The notes under the pieces were generated by a model that searched no databases, was not told where the DNA came from, and worked only from the letters and a program-made list of their open reading frames with translations. Made by a program: the position numbers and the translations under genes. Shown in pieces: positions 1 to 5,929 of a DNA stretch of 7,280 nucleotides (positions are counted from its first letter, which is position 1; the number at the start of each line of letters is the position of its first letter). This DNA is from Thermoplasmata archaeon (GTDB lineage Archaea > Thermoplasmatota > Thermoplasmata > UBA184): NCBI GenBank assembly GCA_027314845.1, contig DAHVAA010000076.1, forward strand, positions 1-7,280, given 5' to 3'.

Positions 1-87
1 CTCTGCCTCGGGTGTCTCACGGGCAAGTACCCCGTCGAGGTCCCCGAGGAGCGGCACCGATTCCAGAAGTCGCTCGCGGAGTTTTAG
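1..87 (+). CDS. purF: Amidophosphoribosyltransferase, C-terminal end (partial)
   Basis: The first 28 codons in frame 1 read as the tail of a protein ending at TAG 85-87. The segment CLGCLTGKYPVEVPEE matches the conserved PurF C-terminus that I know from bacteria and archaea (C-x-x-C-[FL]-T-G-K-Y-P pattern). PurF is the cytosolic enzyme that makes phosphoribosylamine from PRPP and glutamine, the first step of purine synthesis. The gene begins outside the window. It is a housekeeping gene, so it probably marks the chromosomal flank of the mobile element whose integrase starts 52 bp downstream. The call rests on one short motif; codon use is typical of a well-adapted GC-rich gene. Confidence 0.8.
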   Translation, partial: LCLGCLTGKYPVEVPEERHRFQKSLAEF

Positions 88-92
88 ACAAT

Positions 93-116
93 ACTATAAA
101 ACCCAACACTTAAGAG
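93..116 (+). promoter_or_regulatory. Promoter of the integrase gene (TATA-like elements)
   Basis: Two AT-rich elements sit in the 52-bp gap after purF: ACTATAAAAC at 93-102 and CTTAAGAG at 109-116. The first would place transcription start near 122-124, just before GTG 128. The second lies 31 nt before ATG 140 and would give a leaderless or nearly leaderless mRNA. AAACCC (99-104), four bases and CTTAAG (109-114) recur with the same spacing upstream of the gene at 7138. Confidence 0.55.
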
Positions 117-139
117 CCCCCGAGTGTGTGGAGATGACG

Positions 140-1414
140 ATGTCGAAGCCAGCGGCAGCCATCGCCGTCAAGAAGACCGAGACGAAGTTCGACGCGTACA
201 ACACGGCCGAGCGTATCCGAGTCGCGAGAGCCCGGGTCGAGGCCGGAGAGTACCGGGACGATTCGGGTGATGTCGCGTGGTCGATCCCGTCGGGCGTCTC
301 GAAAGCCATCCTCGAGTACGTCGACTCCCGGGCGGCCGACCGTGACTGCCCTCTCTCGCAGGGCCGCGTTCTTCTCTACTATCTCGACCTTCCGAGGGTC
401 GCGGCCAAGCTGGGAATTGAGTTCCTAGAGCCGTGTAAGGGGACCGTCGAAAAGTTCTCCGATGCGTACCGGGACCTCGCGGGGAACTCGCGCAAGACCT
501 ACGCGGACCTCCTCGTCTCATTCTGGCGCTGGCGGTTCGAACAGCAGGAGAAGGACCTTCCGTCGCACCTGCGTATCCACATCTCAAAGAAGGCGCTCGC
601 AACCAAGACCGAGGACGACGTCCTGACTGAGGACGAGCAGGCTCGGATCGCGACGGCCACCATCAGCGAGCGGGATGAGGCGTTCGTGAAGGTCCTATGG
701 GAGTCCGGCGCTCGGGTATCCGAGCTTCTCGGGGCAAACGTCGGGGACGTCTCCCGGAACGAGCACGGCGGCTTCCTCCTTCGTGTCGAAGGCAAGACGG
801 GTCGCCGCGCGATCCCGCTGTTCGGAGTGGGGGTTCCAGCTCTGAGCAAGTGGCTCGGAAAGCACCCGCTGAAGAACGAGCCGGCCGCTCCGCTGTTTTG
901 CGGAACGCGGGTCGGCCCGCGTCTCGGGAAGCGAATGACCTACGGCGGCGTGATGAGCATCCTGCTCACGGCGGCCCGACGGGCCGGTGTGGAGCGCGCG
1001 GCGAACCCTCATATCTGGCGGCACACACGGGCGACGGCCGTCGCGAAGGATGCCCGCATCAGCCCGACCATCATGAACGGCTACTTCGGCTGGACGAACG
1101 CGGGCCGTACGAGCGCCGCCTACATCCACCAGAGCGCCCGCGATGTCGAGAACGCCTTCGCCGAGAGCCTCGGCGTCGCGAAGGTCGAGCAGCGCGCCCC
1201 GTCCTCGGTCCTCCCGAAGAGTTGCCCTCGATGCGAGTTCGTGAACGACCCGACTGACCGTTTCTGCGGACGCTGCGCCGCTCCTCTCTCGCCCGAGAGT
1301 GTCGGTCGGTTCCTCGAGCTCGAATCGAAGGCGAACCGCCTCGCGTCCCTCCTCAAGCGTCCCGAGATCATCGCCTATCTCGCGGAGCAACTGGCCGCGG
1401 GGCCCACGGACTAG
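140..1414 (+). CDS. Tyrosine recombinase / integrase with C-terminal zinc ribbon
   Basis: A 424-aa site-specific DNA recombinase of the lambda-integrase/XerCD family, expected to integrate and excise the element. An N-terminal SAM-like DNA-binding region spans roughly residues 45-140 and the catalytic domain about 160-345. Visible catalytic residues are R192 (ESGARVSELL), K219 (EGKTGRR), H291 and R294 (PHIWRHTRAT), W318 where many relatives have His, and nucleophile Y328 (SAAYIH). A zinc ribbon follows with C362, C365, C376 and C379, as is common in archaeal integrases. I chose ATG 140 because GGAG (130-133) lies 6 nt upstream; GTG 128 and ATG 134 are in-frame alternatives adding 4 and 2 residues. 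All catalytic residues are present, so it is probably active. Its position next to purF suggests the element boundary is close. Confidence 0.93.
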   Translation: MSKPAAAIAVKKTETKFDAYNTAERIRVARARVEAGEYRDDSGDVAWSIPSGVSKAILEYVDSRAADRDCPLSQGRVLLYYLDLPRVAAKLGIEFLEPCKGTVEKFSDAYRDLAGNSRKTYADLLVSFWRWRFEQQEKDLPSHLRIHISKKALATKTEDDVLTEDEQARIATATISERDEAFVKVLWESGARVSELLGANVGDVSRNEHGGFLLRVEGKTGRRAIPLFGVGVPALSKWLGKHPLKNEPAAPLFCGTRVGPRLGKRMTYGGVMSILLTAARRAGVERAANPHIWRHTRATAVAKDARISPTIMNGYFGWTNAGRTSAAYIHQSARDVENAFAESLGVAKVEQRAPSSVLPKSCPRCEFVNDPTDRFCGRCAAPLSPESVGRFLELESKANRLASLLKRPEIIAYLAEQLAAGPTD

Positions 1415-1426
1415 GGCCGGGGGACC

Positions 1427-2281
1427 ATGTCGAGTCGGTCGCGCTCGAGCAGGGTTCCACCGGAGCCGGTGCTTCTTGAACCGCTTCCTGAACCGGTAGG
1501 GGGGCGCGATACATTCGGTCCTAGCCGCCAAGAGCAGGACGAGCTTGAACGACGAGCATCCGCCGAAGACGCGGCCTTTTGGAAGTCGATTCAAAACAAG
1601 GCAGGTGCAGTCGACTTCCGGATCGTCCACCGGCGCTATGTACGACTTCTCGAGGCGGACCTGCGGTCTTGGAGGCCCGCAATCGACGAGAAGATTGTTC
1701 GCCGAATCACCTCTCCACTTCGACGAGCCGACGCTGGGAGGTTCCCGGTACAACGACGCGCATTTCGCCTGCTCGATAGCGAGAGGCTTCGGCACCGAAG
1801 GGCCCGACCGTTCGCCGCGACGCGGGAAGTCGAGCTGGTCAACCAGCAGCTCGGGGAGGGAGCCTCCGCCGACTACGGGACCCTCGAGAACATGATCCGA
1901 CGAAGGGCCGATGCTCGGCTGGACAAGCGCTCGGCATGGGAACTCATGGAGGTCTACCGAGGGCGTCGAGGATACGGCCGATGGTCGAAGAAGAACTTCG
2001 AGAAGTTCCTCGAGGCTGCGTACCGCTCGCACCTAGGTGCTCGAGGCGGCGCCAAAGCCGGCCGCGGACGTCCGCTCAAGACCTCGGACCGCGTTCGACG
2101 CTGGCGGACTCCGGCCGAGACCAAGATCGAGGTCCTCGTCAGCAAGAATCCGGCGCTGCTCCGGCCAGGCCACGTATCTCGAATCGTCCGTCTCCTTAGA
2201 ACCGGCGAGTACCCCATCCATACCTCCCGCCGTGTCGTGGCTCGCTACCTTCGGACGATGGCACGCCCCGCCCAGGTGTAA
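1427..2281 (+). CDS. Putative basic DNA-binding protein (AT-hook-like motif and HTH-like C-terminus)
   Basis: A 284-aa protein I do not recognise. It starts 12 nt after the integrase stop, so the two are probably co-transcribed; a G-run at 1418-1423 is a weak ribosome-binding site. The N-terminus is Pro/Glu-rich (PEPVLLEPLPEPV, residues 12-24) and probably disordered. The rest is very Arg-rich. Residues 213-216 read RGRP, the core of an AT-hook, and residues 247-278 look like a helix-turn-helix (VSRIVRLLRTG, then TSRRVVARYLRTM). By inference it binds DNA and could be an excision factor or a regulator of the integrase. Its codons have clearly fewer G/C third positions than the helicase gene, hinting at a different origin. 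There is no evidence for an enzymatic role. Confidence 0.75.
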   Translation: MSSRSRSSRVPPEPVLLEPLPEPVGGRDTFGPSRQEQDELERRASAEDAAFWKSIQNKAGAVDFRIVHRRYVRLLEADLRSWRPAIDEKIVRRITSPLRRADAGRFPVQRRAFRLLDSERLRHRRARPFAATREVELVNQQLGEGASADYGTLENMIRRRADARLDKRSAWELMEVYRGRRGYGRWSKKNFEKFLEAAYRSHLGARGGAKAGRGRPLKTSDRVRRWRTPAETKIEVLVSKNPALLRPGHVSRIVRLLRTGEYPIHTSRRVVARYLRTMARPAQV

Positions 2282-2296
2282 TCCTCGAGGAGGATT
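2280..2296 (+). terminator. Short hairpin at the end of the integrase operon
   Basis: AATCCTC (2280-2286) and GAGGATT (2290-2296) form a perfect 7-bp stem with a GAG loop. The hairpin overlaps the stop codon of the 284-aa gene and ends in only two T residues. It may end or protect the transcript, but lacks the T-run of a normal terminator. The stretch after it to 2443 holds no supported gene. Confidence 0.35.
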
Positions 2297-2410
2297 TCGC
2301 CCGGTCCTGACGGTAGAACCGGCATACTTCCGGAAATCCTCGTCAGCGACCTCCCCTCTTCGAAGGCGTTCCTCGGGGAGCTGTCACGATAGGCGCCCGG
2401 GTTCGACCAC

Positions 2411-2424
2411 CTTAAAGAACCGGC
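2411..2424 (+). promoter_or_regulatory. TATA-like promoter for a leaderless transcript
   Basis: CTTAAAGA (2411-2418) lies exactly 33 nt before ATG 2444, the spacing expected of an archaeal TATA box feeding a leaderless mRNA. AGAACCGGC overlaps it at 2416-2424 and also occurs at 2198-2206 and 2315-2323. It probably drives the 2444-5057 block. Confidence 0.55.
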
Positions 2425-2443
2425 GGCCGGCTGGGCTCGGTCG

Positions 2444-2639
2444 ATGGAGCGGAGCCACGACGTCGGCGTGTTCGTTTCTAGCGGGCTCGAAACCGCGCTA
2501 GACGCGATTGAGGCCGAGGCCCGGAAAATCCGCTCGAACAAGAAGAACGAACAACCCCGCCCGCAAGGCGAGGGGCGGCCCGTGCAAGCGGGCCGACCCG
2601 GAGGTGTCGCGCTACGACCGCGACGAACCGTCCAACTAG
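2444..2639 (+). CDS. Small unknown protein, apparently frameshifted (+1 at CCCC)
   Basis: Starting at ATG 2444 with no leader, the first 38 codons (MERSHDVGVFVSSGLETALD, then a charged helix ending near KKNEQP) have typical coding character. After the run CCCC (2555-2558) that frame turns into a low-complexity R/P/G sequence ending at 2653 with poor third-position GC. The +1 frame continues well instead: ARKARGGPCKRADPEV, then SRYDRDEPSN, to TAG 2637-2639, with nearly every third base G or C. Skipping one C gives a 64-aa protein. Explanations are an assembly indel in the C-run, a mutation, or programmed +1 frameshifting at CCC-C. No family is recognised. It is first in the block leading to the helicase, so a role in replication control is possible but unproven. 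Confidence 0.5.
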
Positions 2640-2658
2640 ACCACCCGCTCTAGGATAC

Positions 2659-2913
2659 ATAACCACGGCCCGCGACGGTGACGGCGCGATCCGCCCGACC
2701 GTCGCCGCAGACGGCGCGCGATCGAACGTCTGCCCAGGGTGCGGCCGGCGCGTGTCGTACCAACGACCGACCCGGGGCCGATCGGAAGCCGTCGGTCTCT
2801 TGATCCGGGTCTTCCGGGCGGGCCGGTCGACGACCACTTTCAGGGCCACCCGTTTGTTCGGTCATCGGGCGTGCCTAGAGCCGCTGGTCGCCAACAAGGA
2901 GGACGCGCCGTGA
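2659..2913 (+). CDS. Small zinc-finger-like protein, start codon unresolved
   Basis: An open frame with very strong GC-third-position bias ends at TGA 2911-2913, overlapping the helicase GTG start (GTGA). The protein has a CPGC pair (codons at 2731 and 2740), a basic middle (RRVSYQRPTRGRSEAVG), and a GHRAC motif with His at 2863 and Cys at 2872. This gives a CxxC...HxxC zinc site spanning about 48 residues. No ATG, GTG or TTG precedes the zinc site in this frame as far back as the stop at 2509-2511. Coding bias fades upstream of about 2660. ATA 2659 and ACG 2665 are the nearest candidates, each one transition from ATG; AGGA at 2652-2655 could serve as ribosome-binding site. About 84 aa if ATA is used. 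The function is probably nucleic-acid or protein binding. Confidence 0.55.
   Translation: MTTARDGDGAIRPTVAADGARSNVCPGCGRRVSYQRPTRGRSEAVGLLIRVFRAGRSTTTFRATRLFGHRACLEPLVANKEDAP
2896..2902 (+). promoter_or_regulatory. Strong Shine-Dalgarno site fixing the helicase start
   Basis: AAGGAGG ends 7 nt before GTG 2910. It selects that start over the upstream in-frame GTG 2739, whose extension would overlap the zinc-finger gene. Confidence 0.8.
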
Positions 2914-5057
2914 CCGACGAGGAGCGCCCCCGCGAGCCGGCGCCCCGGCCGCCCCCCACGGACGATGAAGATGATCGGCCCGAGCCCGATGAGCTCCCCG
3001 CCACCCGGGAGGACAAGCCCGACCAGCACATCGTCGCACCACCGAAGCCCGTGGCCGTCGACCTCGGCATCCCGTCGCCGACCCCTGAGGAGGAGACGAT
3101 CCTCGGCGAGATCATCAACGGGTGGAACGCGACGGCGACGGTCAACGACAACATGCACAGCCTCGACAGCGCCCTCGAACGGGCCGTAGCTCGCGGGCTA
3201 CGGGACCTGGACGGGTATCGGGTCGGCGTCGCGCTGGCGACGCGGCTGCGGCCGATCGACGCGAACTTCACGATCCGCGAGACGACGATGGGCGGCCACG
3301 TCATCGCCGTCCTCGCCCACGCCGTCGAGAAGGTCGCCGAGGCGCGCGTCGTCATCGCGCACCGCCAGGATGGTCTGCCCCTCCTACAGGTTGGGCTCGA
3401 CCCGGCGACGGGCCGGCTCGCGACGTACCACACCGAGTGGGTCCAGAAGAGGGTAGAAGGGAGCGAGGAGAAGGAGCTCGTCGGCTACACGACGACCTCG
3501 TACATCACGCCGACCTCCTTCGCGGCCCGGCGGTTCGTCGACCAACGCGGATCGGCGTGGTTCGAGACCATCAGCGACGGGACCGCGATCCGCGGTCAAG
3601 AGGGGGAGATCGCCGACTCGATCTCGGCGCTGCACAAGATCACACCGTCCGATCGCAAGGCGTTGATGACGTACCTCCGCAATCTTCCGCTCGCGGGCGA
3701 GGTCGCGACCACACTATCCCTGGAGGTGTTCGACCCCGACGGGAACCGCCGGGTGCGGATTCGGCCGGTCTTCGCGCGGAAGCTGGCGGGGGCCGAAGAC
3801 ACGGCGGCGAAGCTCGCAGAGTGGTACCGGCCGCGACCGCGCGAGCTGGCGGAACGGATACTTGCCGATGGACTCCCGTTCTTCGCGGACGGTCGGCGGC
3901 GCCTCATCATGTTGTGGGTGGTGGGGGCCCCGGTCCTGAAAGCCCTCGACCCGTCGCGCCTCGCCGTCAACCTCGATGCTGAAGGAGAGAGCTATGGCGG
4001 AAAGACTCACACGATCCGCGCCGCCATCGCGACCGCCTGGGGGCTGAACGGCGGCTCGCGCGAGTTCTTCGGCGCCGAGAATGTGCGCACGCACTTTACC
4101 TGGACGGACGTGGCGGCCTCGACCAACCTCCCGATCTTGATCGACGAGGCCCGGTTGTCGCGAGAAGACCGCGAGAGGGCCCGCACCACGGCGTCGGGAG
4201 GGACCGCAGGACGGGGGCGGGGCAACCTCACGACCAAGCACTACACACCTGAAGCGGTCTTCGCGTTCGCGCGAAACCCGATCACCGAACCCGTCGATTC
4301 GACCGCCGCCGAGATCCACGGGGACCGCCGGCGCCGGATCCATCTCGAGTTCGACGAAACGGACATCGCGTACACCCGCGAGCACGCGGTAGCGTTCGAG
4401 CGATTCGCGGCCACCCTGATCGACGGTCCGGTCGACCCGGATGGGGGCGGCGTCGTGCTCTGGCGGCTCCGTACCATGTCAGACGAGGACTTCACGCGCC
4501 TCGTCGAGCTGGCTCGCGACCGCACCCTTCACCCCGACGACCGCGAGGCGGCGATCGCGGTGGGGGCGTTCTTGCTCGGCGTCGCCGCCCCGGCCCTACC
4601 CGGCGAGGAGGAGGAGGACCCAGCGGCGGCGCTCATCTACGATGCGATCCGGCGCGACGCGGGGCGGGCCTTCTCGGCCGATATCGACGACCCGCTCACG
4701 CACATGATCCGTCCCGTCGGGCCGGACGGCGAGGCGCGGCCCGAAAGCTGGATCGACATCGCGTTCGTGTTCGTCACGAAGTCCTGGTTGTCCGCGTACG
4801 CCGCTGAACGGCGACGGGCCGGGTCCTCGTCGCCGTACAACTCCCTGGCCTCGCTCCGCGGCCTCGCGCCGCTTACGGGCCAGCCTCGTGACGCCATCTA
4901 CCCACGCGGTAGAGGCGCGGGACACCGACGCCGGGTCCCCAAGAACGGCCAGGTTGCGAACGTGGCGATCGTGGGGGTCCCGCCCGACACCAACACCGAC
5001 CGCCCACCACCGCCCAAGCCACTCGCAGAGGGCGAAACGAACTACGGAGGGCTCTGA
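2910..5057 (+). CDS. P-loop ATPase, SF3/DUF927-like replication helicase
   Basis: A 715-aa protein. Residues 1-50 are acidic and Pro-rich, probably disordered. About 55-340 is a domain I do not recognise. The ATPase core follows: Walker A GESYGGKT (359-366, K365), Walker B PILIDEAR (D412, E413), an asparagine at the sensor-1 position (FARNPI, N456), and an arginine cluster before a beta strand (GDRRRRIHLEF, R473-R476). This order, and the sequence around Walker A followed by a helix and AxAxxWG, resembles the DUF927 and superfamily-3 helicases of plasmids and viruses, which unwind DNA at an origin. The C-terminal tail (about 640-715) is basic then Pro-rich. The gene starts at GTG 2910, overlapping the zinc-finger gene by 4 nt. 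The iteron array lies directly downstream, as expected for an initiator/helicase. No primase motif was recognised. Family assignment is by motif only. Confidence 0.8.
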   Translation: MTDEERPREPAPRPPPTDDEDDRPEPDELPATREDKPDQHIVAPPKPVAVDLGIPSPTPEEETILGEIINGWNATATVNDNMHSLDSALERAVARGLRDLDGYRVGVALATRLRPIDANFTIRETTMGGHVIAVLAHAVEKVAEARVVIAHRQDGLPLLQVGLDPATGRLATYHTEWVQKRVEGSEEKELVGYTTTSYITPTSFAARRFVDQRGSAWFETISDGTAIRGQEGEIADSISALHKITPSDRKALMTYLRNLPLAGEVATTLSLEVFDPDGNRRVRIRPVFARKLAGAEDTAAKLAEWYRPRPRELAERILADGLPFFADGRRRLIMLWVVGAPVLKALDPSRLAVNLDAEGESYGGKTHTIRAAIATAWGLNGGSREFFGAENVRTHFTWTDVAASTNLPILIDEARLSREDRERARTTASGGTAGRGRGNLTTKHYTPEAVFAFARNPITEPVDSTAAEIHGDRRRRIHLEFDETDIAYTREHAVAFERFAATLIDGPVDPDGGGVVLWRLRTMSDEDFTRLVELARDRTLHPDDREAAIAVGAFLLGVAAPALPGEEEEDPAAALIYDAIRRDAGRAFSADIDDPLTHMIRPVGPDGEARPESWIDIAFVFVTKSWLSAYAAERRRAGSSSPYNSLASLRGLAPLTGQPRDAIYPRGRGAGHRRRVPKNGQVANVAIVGVPPDTNTDRPPPPKPLAEGETNYGGL

Positions 5058-5072
5058 TGACGGCAAAACGGC

Positions 5073-5423
5073 CCGGGTGTAACGGGTGTAACGAAAGGAG
5101 ACCGGGTGTAACAGGATTCTCACGTCAGTGGATTACACCGGTTACACCGGTTACACCTATTATCAAATCCACATGCGCGGGGAAATCCTCCCGATTGGCC
5201 AAGATCGGTCGACGATCTCTCCCCCACATAGGGGGCTATCTAAATCGGCCCGGGTGTAACAGGAATCCGGATCGACTTCCTCGTCAGAGAAACGACCCAA
5301 AATCCTGTTACACCCGGGTTTCTGTTACACCCGGTCCCTCAGCCGGTTACCCAAGGTTACCGGGGAAGGACCACGATCTGGCTTCCGGTCGGCCCGAACC
5401 CCCTGGGCGGCCGTGCTACACCC
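5073..5423. repeat. Iteron array, candidate replication origin
   Basis: The core GGTGTAAC recurs in both orientations. GGGTGTAAC on the plus strand lies at 5075-5083, 5084-5092, 5104-5112 and 5252-5260. The complement is at 5141-5148, 5150-5157, 5307-5315 and 5324-5332, with a one-base variant at 5132-5139. Degenerate copies are GGTTACC at 5345-5351 and 5355-5361, and GCTACACCC at 5415-5423. Two tandem groups repeat every 9 bp. An AT-rich patch (CTATTATCAAAT, 5157-5168) next to the middle group is a possible unwinding element. Iterons beside a replication helicase are the usual design of plasmid and phage origins. Clear coding signal is missing here, though the frame opened by ATG 5057 stays open. 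Confidence 0.8.
5102..5318. repeat. Long perfect inverted repeats inside the iteron region
   Basis: CCGGGTGTAACAGGATT at 5102-5118 is perfectly inverted at 5301-5317 (17 bp). The 16-bp CCCGGGTGTAACAGGA at 5249-5264 is perfectly inverted at 5303-5318, with a 38-bp spacer. Each arm contains one iteron, so the full binding unit is probably longer than the 9-bp core. The arms could pair in single-stranded DNA or bind a protein dimer. Confidence 0.75.
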
Positions 5424-5461
5424 TCACCGGTCGGTTCGTCGGGCCCGAAGGAGGTACGCCC

Positions 5462-5653
5462 ATGATCCCGCTCTCCGACCATCCCGATGACCGCGACCGG
5501 GGCCTGGGCGATCCTCCCGCCCGCCTCGGTCGCGTTCGATTCGTCGTCCTACCAGCTCGGAGGCCGGTCGTGAAGCGTCCGGAAACCCCGTCCGAGAACC
5601 GTCCGGAAACCCCTGCTGATGGGGTTTTCGGACAGGGTTTCCGGACGACGTAG
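5462..5653 (+). CDS. Small unknown protein (63 aa) downstream of the origin
   Basis: ATG 5462 follows an excellent ribosome-binding site, GAAGGAGGT (5447-5455), with 7 nt between GGAGG and ATG. The product starts MIPLSDHPDDRDRGLGD and is rich in Arg, Pro and Asp; no family is recognised. The same frame is open back to ATG 5057, which itself has GGAGGG (5046-5051) upstream and overlaps the helicase stop (TGATG). The longer 198-aa reading translates the iterons and has much weaker third-position GC, so I prefer the short form. The C-terminal third is encoded by the CGTCCGGAAACCCC repeat cluster and reads KRPETPSENRPETPADG, suggesting the DNA repeats, not the protein, are conserved there. Confidence 0.5.
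   Translation: MIPLSDHPDDRDRGLGDPPARLGRVRFVVLPARRPVVKRPETPSENRPETPADGVFGQGFRTT
5576..5647. repeat. Second repeat cluster with hairpin potential
   Basis: The unit CGTCCGGAAACCCC occurs at 5576-5589 and 5600-5613, with an imperfect copy at 5589-5600 (CGTCCGAGAACC). Inverted copies follow: GGGGTTTTCGGAC (5621-5633) and GGGTTTCCGGACG (5635-5647). CCGGAAACCCC (5603-5613) and GGGGTTTTCGG (5621-5631) pair at 10 of 11 positions around a 7-nt loop. The unit is unrelated to the GGTGTAAC iteron. It could be a second protein-binding array, a nicking or single-strand origin, or a transcription stop or control hairpin. Confidence 0.7.
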
Positions 5654-5658
5654 GCGGC

Positions 5659-5739
5659 ATGACCGAAGACAACGTAGCGTCGGGAACGCCGGCGCGAAAC
5701 CACAATCCTCACGCCAACGCCCGTCGTGGGAGCGGATAA
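5659..5739 (+). CDS. Possible tiny protein (26 aa)
   Basis: An ATG 6 nt after the previous stop opens 26 codons (MTEDNVASGTPARNHNPHAN and six more) ending at TAA 5737-5739. That stop overlaps the next gene's ATG as TAATG, an arrangement typical of translational coupling. AGGCGG (5652-5657) is only a weak ribosome-binding site placed very close to the ATG. Third-position GC is intermediate. The frame fills an otherwise empty 85-bp gap, which favours it slightly, but chance cannot be excluded. Confidence 0.3.
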   Translation: MTEDNVASGTPARNHNPHANARRGSG

Positions 5740-5927
5740 TGCCGGACCTCGCCGCCGAACTCTCGAAGGTCGCGGACGATCTCGACAATGCGCCGCAGCC
5801 GTCGTGGGGCGGGAATCAGAAGTTGGTCGACGCCGACTCGTTCGTAAAGCGGATCCGGGCCATCGTCTCGGCGATGAAGAAGTCCGTCCCGTCGACCGAT
5901 CCGCCGGCCGCGGCGATGAAGGAGTGA
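5739..5927 (+). CDS. Small unknown protein (62 aa), paralogue of the next gene
   Basis: ATG 5739 has GGGAG (5728-5732) 6 nt upstream; ATG 5619 in the same frame would run through the repeat cluster and is rejected. The protein begins MPDLAAELSKVADDLDNAPQ and continues to a helical FVKRIRAIVSAMKK segment. It resembles the next protein in pattern: an L-x-x-[VL]-A-[DN]-[DE]-L helix, a Pro-rich link, then an [RK]RIR or RRLR helix. No known family is recognised. Its last codons, AAG GAG TGA, contain the ribosome-binding site of the following gene. Small, mixed-charge and helical, it may be a regulator or adaptor; this is inference only. Confidence 0.7.
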   Translation: MPDLAAELSKVADDLDNAPQPSWGGNQKLVDADSFVKRIRAIVSAMKKSVPSTDPPAAAMKE

Positions 5928-5929
5928 CC

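Noticed and set aside
1085..1130. Trp instead of the second catalytic His in the integrase as a sign of inactivity
   Set aside because: Trp at this position is well known in active members of the family, and the other catalytic residues are present.
695..2032. A 445-codon open frame on the minus strand across the integrase and its neighbour
   Set aside because: It is antisense to a clear tyrosine recombinase. Such long shadows are common in GC-rich coding DNA, and its translation shows no domain.
2396..2412. tRNA T-loop-like GGGTTCGACC
   Set aside because: No acceptor, D or anticodon stems can be formed around it.
2739..2909. Extension of the helicase to GTG 2739
   Set aside because: It would overlap the zinc-finger gene in another frame, while AAGGAGG at 2896-2902 fits GTG 2910.
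5073..5335. CRISPR array
   Set aside because: Repeats are 9-17 bp, in both orientations and partly tandem without spacers; no cas gene is nearby.
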